Positions 37,891-54,583 of a DNA stretch of 64,000 bases are shown here, in pieces (positions within the stretch are counted from its first letter, which is position 1; each line of letters opens with the position of its first letter). A program made the translations under genes and the position numbers. This DNA comes from Pusillimonas sp. TS35 (GTDB taxonomy: Bacteria > Pseudomonadota > Gammaproteobacteria > Burkholderiales > Burkholderiaceae_B): assembly GCF_009857885.1 (NCBI RefSeq), contig NZ_WWER01000002.1, positions 310,001-374,000 of the forward strand, read 5' to 3'. The notes beneath the pieces are model-generated. The model was not told the origin of the DNA and did not search any database. It saw only the letters and a program-made list of their open reading frames with translations.

Positions 37891-38805
37891 ATGGCAACGA
37901 GAAAACCGAAAGGCCTGGGCCGTGGCCTGGACGCCTTGCTGGGCGAAGACGCCAAAGTCATCAATACCCTTGGCAAACAAGAGTCCGCCGGCCTGCCCTC
38001 CTCCCTCAGCATCGATTTGCTTCAGGCGGGCAAATACCAGCCGCGTACCAGGATGGACGAAGGTGCGTTGGCTGAGCTCGCCGATTCCATCCGCGCACAG
38101 GGCATCATGCAGCCCATCCTGGTGCGGCCGCTTTCAGGCGGTGCCGCCGGCCGGTACGAAATCATTGCCGGCGAACGTCGTTTTCGGGCCGCGCGGCTGG
38201 CGGGGCTGAAAGATGTCCCCGTACTGGTGCGCGAAGTGGCAGACGAAAACGCTGCCGTCATGGCCCTGATCGAAAATATCCAGCGCGAAGACCTGAATCC
38301 GTTGGAAGAAGCGCACGGCGTGCGCCGCCTGCTCGATGAGTTTGCACTGACGCATGAACAGGCTGCCCAGGCGATTGGCCGTTCACGTTCGGCCACCAGT
38401 AACCTGCTGCGCCTGCTCAACCTGGCCGAACCGGTACAAACCATGCTGCTCGCGGGCGACATCGACATGGGTCATGCACGCGCCCTGCTTGCTGTCGATG
38501 CCGCCAATCAGATTTTGCTGGCCAACGAAATTATTGCCCGCCGGCTATCGGTGCGTGAAGCTGAAAAACTGGTCAGCCGTGTGCAACGCGACGCTGATGC
38601 CGCAGAAAAGCCTGCTCGCAAGCCCGCCGCTCTGTCCGGCGACGCCAAACGCCTGGAAGAAGCACTGTCCGATTATCTTGGTACGCGGGTAAGCCTGAAA
38701 ATCGGCGCCAAAGACAAGGGCCAGTTGATGATCGACTTTCACGGCTGGGAACACCTGAACGCCTTGCTCGAACGTCAAGGCATGTCCGCCCTGCTCGACC
38801 GCTGA
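37891..38805 (+). CDS. parB: Chromosome partitioning protein ParB
   Basis: A 304-residue Spo0J/ParB CTP-dependent clamp from ATG 37891 (MATRKPKGLGRGLDALLGED, the typical ParB start with its ParA-activating basic tip). The CTP-binding GERRFRAARLAG and ENIQREDLNPLEEA motifs, the helix-turn-helix (around residues 150-185) and a C-terminal dimerisation domain are present. Its binding sites are the parS palindromes at 33880-34310. Confidence 0.97.
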   Translation: MATRKPKGLGRGLDALLGEDAKVINTLGKQESAGLPSSLSIDLLQAGKYQPRTRMDEGALAELADSIRAQGIMQPILVRPLSGGAAGRYEIIAGERRFRAARLAGLKDVPVLVREVADENAAVMALIENIQREDLNPLEEAHGVRRLLDEFALTHEQAAQAIGRSRSATSNLLRLLNLAEPVQTMLLAGDIDMGHARALLAVDAANQILLANEIIARRLSVREAEKLVSRVQRDADAAEKPARKPAALSGDAKRLEEALSDYLGTRVSLKIGAKDKGQLMIDFHGWEHLNALLERQGMSALLDR

Positions 38806-39163
38806 TCCACCGTTTTTCAGCGCATTATTTGCTTTGTTGACACAAAAAAGGGGGTGCAAGCCCTCTTGCTCATTGTTGCTCTGCCCACGGCGCGTGACGT
38901 CATTCTTTAATGTTCAAACCTTGCGGTTTCAAGGGCCTGAGTTGTAACAGAAACACGGGTTTTCCCTTATTAAAGATCAGGCTATCGCATTCTGTGTCGT
39001 GATAGCATCCGCCTGCATTCACCGAATCCGGCCCAGGCGCTGCGGTTAGCACGGCGATCACCGCCATGCTCGGCACCTCGTCCCGTGTATTTCCCTCGTT
39101 AAGTTTCTGGTCGCGGTTCCGGCCTGCCAGGCTGCGACCCGGTACTACAGCTGGAGCAAGAAG
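38806..39163. other. Intergenic stretch after parB, nothing firm
   Basis: These 358 bp hold a TGACGTCA palindrome (38895-38902) and a TTGACA (38835-38840) without a matching -10. I see no gene, terminator or repeat I can support. Confidence 0.5.
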
Positions 39164-40474
39164 ATGTTCAAGGCCTTGACTCGCTCATCCGTCAAGCTGG
39201 TTGAGCGGTACCTGCCCGACCCTTATATTTTTGTTGTGCTGCTGACGCTGCTCGCCGGCTTGGCGGCGGTGCTGGTGGAGCAGAAAACCCCCATGGAGGT
39301 TGTCACCATGTGGGGCGACGGCTTCTGGGGCCTGCTGGCTTTCACCATGCAGATGGTGCTGGTGCTTGTGGCCGGTTATATGATGGCCAGCACACCGCTG
39401 GTCAAACGCATTCTGGCCGCGCTTGCAGGCTTGGCGCGCTCGCCCGGTTCAGCCATCATTCTCGTTACCGTCGTGGCCTTGGCTGCAAACTGGATCAATT
39501 GGGGTTTCGGCCTGGTTGTCAGCGCCCTTTTCGCCAAGCAACTGGCCCGCAGTGTGCGTGTGGACTATCGCTTGCTCGTTGCCAGTGCCTATTCCGGCTT
39601 TGTAGTCTGGCACGGCGGCTTGGCGGGCTCCATCCCCTTGACCATCGCCACCGAGGGCCACTTCCAAGCCGACAAGATCGGTGTCGTGTCCACAGCCGAC
39701 ACAATCTTCTCCAGCTACAACTTGATTATCGTGCTGGCCATGTTCATCGTGGTGCCGCTGGTCAACCGGTGGATGATGCCGGATGAAAAAGACAGCGTGT
39801 ATGTCGATCCTGCCGCACTTGCAGACAAAGCGCGGCATGGCAGCACCGACACCCGCCCAGCCGCCCGTCTGGAGAACAGCAAGCTGCTGGCGATGCTGAT
39901 TGGTTTTGCCGGGCTGGCGTATATGTTCAACTATTACGTCATCCGCAACGGTGGCCTTAACCTCAACATTATCAATTTCACCTTCTTGTTCCTGGCCATC
40001 GTCCTGCATGGCAATGCTCGCAACCTGCTCGATAGCCTTGATGACGCCATCAAGGGTGCTGCCGGCATCGTGATCCAGTTTCCGTTCTATGCCGGCATCA
40101 TGGCCATCATCATGCATTCGGGCTTGGCCGCCAGCCTGTCCGACTGGATGACATCCTTCGCCACGGCCGAAAGCCTGCCCTTCTGGACATTCATGAGCGC
40201 CGGCATCGTCAATATTTTCATCCCTTCCGGCGGCGGCCAATGGGCGGTGCAAAGCCCTGTGGTGATCGCCAGTGCGCACGCCCTGGGTGCCGACATACCG
40301 CGCGTGGCCATGGCGGTGGCCTGGGGAGATGCCTGGACCAATCTCCTCCAGCCCTTTTGGGCGTTGCCTGTATTGGCGATCGCAGGCTTGAAAGCCAAAG
40401 ACATCATGGGATATTGCCTGATCCAGCTTTTTGTCACCGGCCTCATCGTATCTATTGGCCTTACCTTCTTCTAG
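39164..40474 (+). CDS. atoE: Short-chain fatty acid transporter, AtoE family
   Basis: A 436-residue inner-membrane protein with about eleven hydrophobic segments, starting MFKALTRSSVKLVERYLPDP after a GGAG ribosome-binding site. The LPDPYIFVVLLTL start, the NWINWGFGLVVSALFAKQLA region and FIPSGGGQWAVQSPVV are hallmarks of AtoE/TIGR00366 carriers, which take up butyrate and similar acids. No ato degradation genes are nearby. Confidence 0.92.
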   Translation: MFKALTRSSVKLVERYLPDPYIFVVLLTLLAGLAAVLVEQKTPMEVVTMWGDGFWGLLAFTMQMVLVLVAGYMMASTPLVKRILAALAGLARSPGSAIILVTVVALAANWINWGFGLVVSALFAKQLARSVRVDYRLLVASAYSGFVVWHGGLAGSIPLTIATEGHFQADKIGVVSTADTIFSSYNLIIVLAMFIVVPLVNRWMMPDEKDSVYVDPAALADKARHGSTDTRPAARLENSKLLAMLIGFAGLAYMFNYYVIRNGGLNLNIINFTFLFLAIVLHGNARNLLDSLDDAIKGAAGIVIQFPFYAGIMAIIMHSGLAASLSDWMTSFATAESLPFWTFMSAGIVNIFIPSGGGQWAVQSPVVIASAHALGADIPRVAMAVAWGDAWTNLLQPFWALPVLAIAGLKAKDIMGYCLIQLFVTGLIVSIGLTFF

Positions 40475-40562
40475 CTCTCTCAAGCCGCTTTAAGTCACGT
40501 CAAGCCACTTCAAGCCGCGACACCGGCCAATGCTCCGCTTGGGCGAAAGCGGCGAAAAGACA

Positions 40563-40589
40563 GCACCTGCCGCGCGTCGCGGCCGGTGC
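40563..40589 (+). terminator. GC-rich hairpin after atoE, possible terminator
   Basis: Two 12-bp arms (40563-40574 and 40578-40589) pair with one mismatch around CGT; a run of five T follows 20 bp later (near 40606). Just upstream (40482-40520) the heptamer TCAAGCC recurs three times. Termination before the tRNA promoter is plausible but not strong. Confidence 0.4.
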
Positions 40590-40645
40590 ATCGTCCAATG
40601 TCGCCTTTTTGTAACGTGGGCGCAGCGTCCGGCCCTGGCCACTGC

Positions 40646-40674
40646 TTGACATCATTTTTAAAAGGGCTCATAAT
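40646..40674 (+). promoter_or_regulatory. Promoter of the tRNA-Tyr/Gly/Thr-tuf operon
   Basis: TTGACA (40646-40651), 17-bp spacer, CATAAT (40669-40674). Transcription would start around 40681, nine bases before the mature tRNA-Tyr 5' end. It is the best-matching sigma70 promoter in this part of the window. Confidence 0.85.
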
Positions 40675-40689
40675 TCATAGTTCGCTTCT

Positions 40690-40776
40690 GGTGGGATGCC
40701 CGAGTGGTTAAAGGGGGCAGACTGTAAATCTGTTGGCCTTGCGCCTACGTTGGTTCGAATCCAACTCCCACCACCA
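40690..40776 (+). tRNA. tRNA-Tyr (GTA anticodon)
   Basis: An 87-nt type II tRNA with encoded CCA. Acceptor arms GGTGGGA and TCCCACC pair fully; the anticodon loop CTGTAAA carries GTA; a long variable arm and the GGTTCGAATCC T-arm are present. Confidence 0.97.
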
Positions 40777-40845
40777 AGAATTTACAAACTGGCATACGGC
40801 GCGCCTGCAAGGCGCGCTGCGTGTGACGGGCAGGAAGAATCCTTC

Positions 40846-40919
40846 GCGGGTGTAGCTCAATGGTAGAGCAACAGCCTTCCAAGCTGATGATGAGGGTTCG
40901 ATTCCCTTCACCCGCTCCA
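40846..40919 (+). tRNA. tRNA-Gly (TCC anticodon)
   Basis: A 74-nt tRNA with encoded CCA. Acceptor GCGGGTG pairs with CACCCGC; anticodon loop CTTCCAA carries TCC; the T-arm is GGGTTCGATTCCC. Confidence 0.97.
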
Positions 40920-40966
40920 GTTTGCGGTATTCCGGTTTCTGCATGTTATGCAGGGGCTGGCAAGAT

Positions 40967-41041
<75 letters not shown>

Positions 41042-41095
41042 GCAGTTTTTATCATTACATAGCACTAAACCAGCACCTTTCCATCGGAGTCAGCC

Positions 41096-42286
<1,191 letters not shown>

Positions 42287-42299
42287 GTAACGCAATACC

Positions 42300-42367
42300 G
42301 GCTGGCGCCTGGTGCGTCAGCCGCGATCGAAATCAGATTTTCGATCATGTTGTGCCGCAAAGCGGCA
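42300..42367 (+). other. Three consecutive small hairpins between tuf and tRNA-Trp
   Basis: Stems at 42300-42308/42314-42322 (9 bp, one G:T), 42325-42332/42339-42346 (GATCGAAA/TTTCGATC) and 42353-42358/42362-42367 (TGCCGC/GCGGCA). None is followed by a T tract on the plus strand. They may be RNA-processing or protective 3' structures of the tuf transcript. No convincing promoter for tRNA-Trp/secE was found between them and 42446. Confidence 0.5.
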
Positions 42368-42445
42368 AAAAAGTAGTAATGATTGTAAAATCAGTAGTTT
42401 GAAAAGGGGGCGGTGGGCCGTACGGCTTCATCGCTTTCAGAGTCT

Positions 42446-42521
42446 AGGGGTATAGCTCAATTGGCAGAGCGTCGGTCTCCAAAACCGAAGGTTGTAGGTT
42501 CGATTCCTACTGCCCCTGCCA
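42446..42521 (+). tRNA. tRNA-Trp (CCA anticodon)
   Basis: A 76-nt tRNA with encoded CCA. Acceptor AGGGGTA pairs with TGCCCCT; anticodon loop CTCCAAA carries CCA; T-arm AGGTTCGATTCCT. It precedes secE by 45 bp and is probably cotranscribed with it. Confidence 0.97.
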
Positions 42522-42566
42522 GACCTTCTGTCATCAAGCCGCCGTCGCGGCGCCACCTGCCGAATT

Positions 42567-42947
42567 ATGTCGAATAGCAATGTAGATACCGTTACCAGTG
42601 CCGCAGATCGCGTCAAGCTGGGGTTGGCGGTGCTCGTCATCATCGCAGGCATAGTCGGCTATTCGATACTGGAAGGCCAACCCGCTGTTGTACGCGTGGG
42701 TGTATTCGTGGGCAGCCTTGTGGTTGCCGGCCTGATCGCCTGGTTCAGCGAGCCGGGGCGTCGCACACTCAGTTTCGGTCGCGATTCCTACAGCGAAGTA
42801 AAGCGCGTTGTCTGGCCGACCCGCAAAGAAACTACCCAGATGACTGGCATCGTGTTTGCCTTCGTGGTCGTCATGGGCTTGTTTTTGTGGGTTATCGACA
42901 AGCTTCTTGGTTGGGTGATCTACGGCTTGCTGCTGGGCTGGAATTAA
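42567..42947 (+). CDS. secE: Preprotein translocase subunit SecE
   Basis: A 126-residue SecE of the three-helix proteobacterial type. Membrane segments lie at about 17-37, 43-60 and 92-120; the conserved cytoplasmic amphipathic part EVKRVVWPTRKET is complete. SecE clamps SecY in the translocon. Nine bases separate it from nusG. Confidence 0.97.
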   Translation: MSNSNVDTVTSAADRVKLGLAVLVIIAGIVGYSILEGQPAVVRVGVFVGSLVVAGLIAWFSEPGRRTLSFGRDSYSEVKRVVWPTRKETTQMTGIVFAFVVVMGLFLWVIDKLLGWVIYGLLLGWN

Positions 42948-42956
42948 AGGGCACAA

Positions 42957-43490
42957 ATGAGCAAGCGTTGGTATGTCGTACACGTTTATTCCGGCATGGA
43001 AAAAAGCGTGCACAAGGCGCTCCTGGAACGCATCGAGCGTGCCGGGTTGCAAACATCCTTCGGCCGCATTCTCGTTCCTTCCGAAGAGGTGGTCGAGGTA
43101 AAAGGCGGTCGCAAGTCGATCACTGAGCGCCGTATCTATCCAGGTTATGTGCTGGTCGAGATGGATCTCACAGACGAAACCTGGCACTTGGTGAAAAACA
43201 CCAATCGGGTAACCGGTTTTCTGGGTGGGTCTGGTAATCGGCCCGCACCGATCTCCGAACGCGAGGTCGAAAAAATCCTCTCGCAAATGGAAGAGGGCGT
43301 CGAGAAGCCCAAGCCCAAGATTCTCTTCGAGGTTGGTGAGATGGTCCGCGTCAAGGAAGGTCCTTTCGCAGACTTCAACGGCAACGTCGAAGACGTCAAC
43401 TACGAGAAAAGCAAGGTGCGCGTCACGGTTACCATTTTTGGCCGTGCCACCCCTGTCGAACTCGATTTTGGTCAGGTCGAGAAAACCTGA
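42957..43490 (+). CDS. nusG: Transcription termination/antitermination factor NusG
   Basis: A 177-residue NusG with the N-terminal RNA-polymerase-binding domain ([20 protein letters not shown]) and the C-terminal KOW motif ([16 protein letters not shown]). It couples RNA polymerase to Rho or the ribosome. A small hairpin (near 43510-43533) lies between nusG and rplK. Confidence 0.98.
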   Translation: MSKRWYVVHVYSGMEKSVHKALLERIERAGLQTSFGRILVPSEEVVEVKGGRKSITERRIYPGYVLVEMDLTDETWHLVKNTNRVTGFLGGSGNRPAPISEREVEKILSQMEEGVEKPKPKILFEVGEMVRVKEGPFADFNGNVEDVNYEKSKVRVTVTIFGRATPVELDFGQVEKT

Positions 43491-43554
43491 ATTTTCAACC
43501 CCGGGGAGCCGCCTGTCTCGTATAGGCGGCGTTAATACCCGCAAGGAGTAAAGC

Positions 43555-43986
43555 ATGGCGAAGAAAATCGTTGGCTTTATCAAGCTGCAAGTGCCGGCTG
43601 GTAAGGCTAATCCATCACCCCCCATCGGTCCGGCGCTCGGTCAGCGCGGCCTGAACATCATGGAATTCTGCAAGGCGTTCAACGCCAAGACGCAGGGCCT
43701 GGAGCCCGGTCTGCCGATCCCCGTGGTGATCACCGCTTATGCCGACAAGAGCTTCACCTTCATCATGAAGACGCCGCCGGCCACCATTCTGATCAAGAAG
43801 GCCAGTGGCGTGCAGAAGGGTTCGGCGCGTCCTCACCTCGACAAGGTCGGTACGCTTACCCGCGCCCAGGCTGAAGAAATCGCCAAGACCAAGCAGCCCG
43901 ATCTGACGGCTGCCGATCTCGACGCTGCCGTTCGTACGGTTGCCGGTACCGCCCGCAGCATGGGCATCACTGTCGAAGGGGTGTAA
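43555..43986 (+). CDS. rplK: 50S ribosomal protein L11
   Basis: A 143-residue L11, with [20 protein letters not shown] and the [19 protein letters not shown] segment typical of the thiostrepton/GTPase-centre protein. AAGGAG precedes the start. Two bases separate it from rplA. Confidence 0.98.
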   Translation: MAKKIVGFIKLQVPAGKANPSPPIGPALGQRGLNIMEFCKAFNAKTQGLEPGLPIPVVITAYADKSFTFIMKTPPATILIKKASGVQKGSARPHLDKVGTLTRAQAEEIAKTKQPDLTAADLDAAVRTVAGTARSMGITVEGV

Positions 43987-43988
43987 GC

Positions 43989-44684
<696 letters not shown>

Positions 44685-44933
44685 TCGCTGCGCAGCACAG
44701 AACTTTGGGCCATGCCGGAAAGCCTCCGGCATAGCTGTCAAAGACCGCTGGAGCCACGCCGGACGGCAGTATTGATGTACGGCGGCGCTTAATTTCAGGC
44801 CATACAGGCTTGGGTCCAGCGCAGACGGCGTCCCATGGAAGATTTCTTGTTGTACTAAGAACTCGACCAGGTGCGCCGCATTCGGTTGACGCAAGAGGCT
44901 TTCTCAAGCGTCGTTAGAAGGAGTGTTCAAACC
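44685..44933 (+). promoter_or_regulatory. L10 leader RNA (autoregulatory) upstream of rplJ
   Basis: The 249-nt gap before rplJ contains an 8-bp hairpin (44712-44719/44725-44732) and then paired segments around GACCGCTGGAG (44742-44752), ACGGCGGCGC (44778-44787) and GCAGACGGCGTCCC (44822-44835), resembling the kinked L10-leader fold that L10(L12)4 binds to repress translation. Assigned by position and these segments; a covariance-model scan would confirm it. Confidence 0.7.
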
Positions 44934-45458
44934 GTGAGTCTCAATCGTGAAGAGAAAGCGGTAGTCATCGAAGAAGTCGGCGCACAGGTTGCGCAGGCCC
45001 AATCGATCATTATCGCCGAGTACCGTGGTCTGGACGTCGCCTCCGTAACCGTATTGCGCAAAACCGCGCGTGAGTCGGGCGTGTACCTGCGTGTTCTCAA
45101 GAACACTCTGGTGCGTCGCGCTGTGGCTGGTACCTCCTTCGAGGAGATCTCCGCCCAGCTGGCCGGTCCGCTGATGTATGGCATCAGCACCGATCCCGTC
45201 GCTGCCGCAAAAGTACTTGCTGATTTCGCAAAGACCAACGACAAGCTGGTGATCAAGGGCGGCGCGCTGCCCAATAATCTCTTGTCCGCGGATGGTGTGA
45301 AGGCTCTGGCCACCATGCCCTCCCGTGAAGAGTTGCTCTCGAAACTCATGGGTACGATGCAAGCACCCATCACGCAATTTGTGCGTACGCTCAACGAAGT
45401 TCCGACCAAGTTCGTTCGCGGCCTCGCGGCTGTGCGCGACCAGAAGGAAGCCGCCTAA
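44934..45458 (+). CDS. rplJ: 50S ribosomal protein L10
   Basis: A 174-residue L10 from GTG 44934 (then [19 protein letters not shown]), with AAGGAG at 44918-44923. The upstream open codons belong to the leader. It anchors the L7/L12 dimers on the stalk and probably represses its own mRNA through the leader. Confidence 0.96.
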   Translation: MSLNREEKAVVIEEVGAQVAQAQSIIIAEYRGLDVASVTVLRKTARESGVYLRVLKNTLVRRAVAGTSFEEISAQLAGPLMYGISTDPVAAAKVLADFAKTNDKLVIKGGALPNNLLSADGVKALATMPSREELLSKLMGTMQAPITQFVRTLNEVPTKFVRGLAAVRDQKEAA

Positions 45459-45527
45459 GCGGCCTTGCGCTTCGTTTTACCGGGCGATACCCAACCCTGG
45501 CATTTATATCTATCTGGAGTTCTTAAA

Positions 45528-45908
45528 ATGGCATCTAAAGCTGAAATCCTTGACGCTATCGCCGGCATGACCGTGCTCGAGCTGTCCGAGCTCATCAAGG
45601 AAATGGAAGAGAAGTTTGGCGTGTCGGCTGCTGCCGCCGCTGTTGCTGTGGCCGCTCCCGCCGCCGCTGGTGGCGCTGCTGCCGCTGCTGAAGAGCAGAC
45701 CGAGTTCACCGTTGTGCTGGCAGAAGTCGGCGCCAACAAGGTCAGCGTCATCAAGGCTGTGCGTGAAATCACTGGCCTGGGCCTGAAGGAAGCCAAAGAC
45801 CTGGTCGACGGCGCTCCGAAGCCTGTGAAGGAAGGTCTGGCCAAGGCTGACGCCGATGCCGCCAAGAAGAAGCTTGAAGAAGCTGGCGCGAAAGTCGAAC
45901 TCAAGTAA
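45528..45908 (+). CDS. rplL: 50S ribosomal protein L7/L12
   Basis: A 126-residue L7/L12 from ATG 45528 with GGAG 8 bp upstream. N-terminal dimerisation domain, Ala-rich hinge (about 38-52) and the C-terminal factor-binding domain with [19 protein letters not shown] are all present. Confidence 0.98.
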   Translation: MASKAEILDAIAGMTVLELSELIKEMEEKFGVSAAAAAVAVAAPAAAGGAAAAAEEQTEFTVVLAEVGANKVSVIKAVREITGLGLKEAKDLVDGAPKPVKEGLAKADADAAKKKLEEAGAKVELK

Positions 45909-45923
45909 GACTTTTTTCGCCTT

Positions 45924-45956
45924 GCCCGGGAAGCGCTCAAGCCTTCCCGGGCTTTT
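45924..45956 (+). terminator. Attenuator hairpin between rplL and rpoB
   Basis: Stem GCCCGGGAAG (45924-45933) / CTTCCCGGGC (45943-45952) with a nine-base loop, followed by TTTT. Position between rplL and rpoB matches the partial terminator known in E. coli that lowers rpoBC relative to ribosomal proteins. Confidence 0.85.
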
Positions 45957-46113
45957 GCGTTTCCAGAAAACCCGTGATTTGGTGCGGAAAGTTATGATGA
46001 AGAAGGCGCTGCTGCGCATTCTTACTGGCTGCTGTCGTACCGAATGGGGTTTTCTGGAGTCGTAAACCAGGGCCGTGGTTTACGGCCCATGTAACCCTCG
46101 AGTCGGAGTGCTC

Positions 46114-49100
46114 ATGCCTTATTCGTACACCGAAAAAAAGCGCATACGCAAGAGCTTCGCCAAACGGGAAGACGTTCAGGACGTCCCCTACCTTTTGGCG
46201 ACTCAACTGCAATCATACGTCACATTTTTGCAGGCGGATACTACACCTTCCAAGCGAAAAGATGAAGGCCTTCAGGCTGCCTTCAGCTCAATATTCCCTA
46301 TCGTCAGCCACAACCAAATGGCACGCCTCGAGTTCGTCAGTTACGTTCTCGGCGAGCCGGTTTTCGACGTCAAAGAATGCCAGATGCGTGGCCTTACTTA
46401 CGCATCGCCCCTGCGCGCCAAGGTGCGTCTGGTCCTGATGGACCGCGAAGTAAGCAAGCCGACCATCAAGGAGGTCAAGGAACAGGAAGTATACATGGGC
46501 GAGATTCCGCTCATGACGGATACGGGTTCTTTTGTCATCAACGGCACTGAACGTGTGATTGTTTCGCAATTGCATCGTTCTCCCGGGGTATTCTTCGAGC
46601 ACGATCGCGGCAAGACGCACAGTTCGGGCAAGCTGCTGTTCTCGGCGCGCGTCATTCCCTACCGTGGCTCATGGCTCGACTTCGAATTCGATCCGAAGGA
46701 CGTCCTGTTCTTCCGTGTCGACCGTCGTCGCAAGATGCCGGTCACCATTCTGCTCAAAGCCATCGGCATGTCGCCGGAGGCCATCCTGGCGTTCTTCTCA
46801 GATTTCGACCACATCGAAATCATGCGCGAAGGCGGGATGCTCGAGTTCGTGGCCGAGCGCTGGAAGGGCGAGATCGCGCGCTTCGACATCAAAGACAAAT
46901 CCGGCAATGTGATCGTCGAGAAAGACAAGCGCATCAATGCCAAGCACCTGCGTGACCTCACCAACGCGGGTATCGACTACATCTCCGTTCCCGAAGACTT
47001 CCTGATTGGCCGTGTGCTGGCCAAGAACCTGGTCAACGCGGACACGGGCGAAGTCGTTGCCAATGCCAATGACGAGATCACCGAAACCTTGCTGGCGGAT
47101 ATTCGCGCCGCGGGCATTCGTGAAATCGAAACGTTGTACATCAACGAGCTGGATCGCGGCGCCTATATCTCGCAAACGCTGCGTACCGACGAAACGGCCG
47201 ACCAGACGGCTGCGCGCGTCGCTATCTACCGTATGATGCGCCCCGGCGAGCCGCCTACCGAAGAGGCGGTCGAGGCATTGTTCCAGCGCCTGTTCTACAG
47301 CGAAGAAACCTACGATCTGTCGCGCGTGGGTCGCATGAAGGTGAACAGCCGTCTTGGCCGCGACGAGAACGCGGGTGGCGCGATGACGCTCACCAACGAA
47401 GACATCCTTGAGACCATCAAGGTGCTGGTGGAGCTGCGCAACGGCCGTGGCCAGATCGACGATATCGATCACCTGGGCAACCGCCGCGTGCGCTGCGTTG
47501 GCGAGCTGGCCGAGAACCAGTTCCGCGCCGGTTTGGTGCGCGTCGAGCGCGCCGTCAAGGAGCGCCTGGGCCAGGCCGAAACCGAAAACCTGATGCCGCA
47601 TGACCTGATCAACTCCAAGCCGATTTCCGCGGCGATCAAAGAGTTCTTCGGTTCGAGCCAACTGTCGCAGTTTATGGACCAGACCAACCCGCTGTCGGAA
47701 ATCACGCACAAGCGTCGTGTGTCCGCACTGGGCCCTGGCGGCCTTACGCGCGAACGCGCAGGTTTCGAAGTGCGCGACGTGCATCCCACGCACTATGGCC
47801 GCGTATGCCCCATCGAAACGCCGGAAGGTCCGAACATTGGCCTGATCAACTCCATGGCGCTGTACGCGCGCCTGAATGAGTATGGCTTCCTCGAAACACC
47901 TTACCGCAAGATCATCGACGGCAAGGTGAGCGACCAGATCGATTATCTGTCCGCGATCGAAGAAAGCAAGTACGTTATTGCACAGGCGAACGCGCATCTG
48001 GACGAAGAAGGGCGCTTCATCGACGACCTGGTCGCCTGCCGTGAGGCTGGCGAAACCATGCTGACGGCACCGGGCAACGTGCACTATATGGACGTTGCGC
48101 CGTCGCAGATTGTGTCAGTGGCCGCGTCGCTGATTCCGTTCCTCGAGCACGATGACGCCAACCGCGCACTGATGGGCGCCAACATGCAGCGCCAGGCGGT
48201 GCCTTGCCTGCGTCCTGAGAAGCCGCTGGTTGGCACGGGTGTCGAGCGCACGGTGGCGGTCGACTCGGGCACCACGGTGCAGGCGCGCCGCGGCGGCGTG
48301 GTGGATCACGTCGATGCCGAGCGTGTGGTGATTCGCGTCAACGATGAAGAAAACGTTGCCGGCGAAGTGGGCGTGGATATCTACAACCTCATCAAGTACA
48401 CGCGCTCTAACCAGAACACGAACATCAACCAGCGTCCGATCGTCAAGCGTGGCGACACCGTCGCCCGCGGCGATGTGCTGGCCGATGGCGCCTCGACCGA
48501 CCTCGGCGAGCTTGCCCTGGGCCAGAACATGCTGATCGCGTTCATGCCCTGGAACGGTTATAACTTCGAAGACTCGATCCTGATCTCCGAAAAGATTGTG
48601 GCCGACGACCGCTATACCTCGATTCACATCGAGGAACTGACGGTTGTGGCGCGCGACACCAAGCTGGGCGCCGAAGAAATCACGCGCGACATCAGCAACC
48701 TGCCCGAAGTGCAGCTGAATCGCCTTGATGATTCCGGCATCGTACACATCGGCGCTGAAGTCCGCGCTGACGACGTGCTGGTCGGCAAGGTTACGCCCAA
48801 GGGCGAAACCCAACTCACGCCGGAAGAGAAACTGCTGCGCGCCATCTTTGGCGAAAAGGCCTCCGACGTCAAAGATACCTCGCTGCGCGTGCCGTCGGGC
48901 ATGGTCGGTACGGTGATCGACGTGCAGGTGTTCACGCGTGAAGGTATCGAACGCGACAAGCGCGCACAGTCCATCATCGACGACGAGCTGCGCCGCTACC
49001 GCCAAGACCTTAACGATCAGCTTCGCATCGTCGAAGGCGATACCTTCGACCGTATCGGTAAGTTCCTGGTCGGCAAGACGGTAAATGGCGGCCCGCGCAA

Positions 49101-50225
49101 GCTGGCCAAGGGCGCCACGATCACCAAAGAATACCTGGCTGATCTGGATCGCTGGCAGTGGTTCGACATCCGCGTGGCTGATGAAGATCACGCTGTGGTG
49201 CTGGAGCAGGCCAAGGAGTCGCTCGAGCAGAAGCGCCATCAGTTCGACCTGGCCTTCGAGGAAAAGCGCAAGAAGCTTACGCAAGGCGATGAGCTGCCTC
49301 CGGGCGTGCTCAAGATGATCAAGGTCTACCTGGCCGTCAAGCGTCGCTTGCAGCCTGGCGACAAGATGGCCGGCCGTCACGGTAACAAGGGCGTGGTCTC
49401 CCGCATCACCCCCGTCGAAGACATGCCGCACATGGCCGATGGTACGCCTGCCGACATCGTACTCAACCCGCTGGGCGTGCCGTCCCGGATGAACGTGGGC
49501 CAGGTGCTCGAAGTTCACTTGGGCTGGGCCGCCAAGGGTCTGGGCCATCGCGTTGCCGAGATGCTCGACGAAGAGCGTGAGGTTCAAGTCAAAGAACTGC
49601 GTGCCTATCTCGAGAAGGTGTACAACAACACCGGCGCGGGTGCACAGATCAGCGCGCTAAGCGACGAGGAAGTCGTTGCGATGGCGAAGAACCTGCAGGC
49701 CGGTGTGCCGCTGGCTACACCTGTGTTCGACGGTGCCACTGAAGAAGAAATCGGCGAGATGCTGAAGTTGGCCTATCCTGATGATATCGCCAAGAAGCTG
49801 ATGCTGACGCCTGCCCGCAATCAGGCGTGGCTGTTCGATGGCCGCACCGGCGAGCAGTTCGAGCGCCCGGTCACGATCGGCTACATGCACTACCTGAAAC
49901 TGCACCACCTTGTTGACGACAAGATGCACGCGCGATCCACTGGCCCATACTCGCTGGTGACGCAGCAGCCGCTGGGCGGTAAGGCCCAGTTCGGCGGCCA
50001 GCGCTTCGGTGAAATGGAAGTCTGGGCGCTGGAAGCCTATGGCGCCTCGTACACGCTGCAAGAAATGCTCACGGTCAAATCCGATGACATTTCCGGCCGC
50101 ACCAAGGTGTACGAGAACATCGTCAAGGGCGACCACGTCATCGATGCCGGTATGCCCGAGTCGTTCAACGTTCTGGTCAAGGAAATTCGGTCCCTGTCTC
50201 TGGACATGGACCTGGAGCGTCAATA

Positions 50226-50226
<1 letters not shown>
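46114..50226 (+). CDS. rpoB: RNA polymerase beta subunit
   Basis: A 1370-residue RpoB from ATG 46114 ([19 protein letters not shown]); an in-frame GTG at 46075 is not needed. The rifampicin region reads [20 protein letters not shown] followed by [10 protein letters not shown], with wild-type residues at the usual resistance positions. The C-terminal [20 protein letters not shown] block is intact. Length equals that of Bordetella-type RpoB. The stop overlaps rpoC by one base. Confidence 0.99.
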
Positions 50227-54485
<4,259 letters not shown>

Positions 54486-54526
54486 GCAGACCGCAGCCGG
54501 CCGCACCGCAAGGGCGGCTGGCATGC

Positions 54527-54570
54527 ACAAGCAAAAAAGCCAGGCTTTCGAGCCTGGCTTTTTTGCTTGT
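54527..54570. terminator. Bidirectional terminator: perfect 20-bp stem with TTCG loop
   Basis: Arms at 54527-54546 and 54551-54570 are perfect reverse complements around the tetraloop TTCG. Each arm contains a run of six A or T, so the structure ends transcription from rpoC (plus) and from the histidine kinase gene (minus), whose stop is 14 bp away. Confidence 0.95.
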
Positions 54571-54583
54571 GCCGGTGCCCGAA

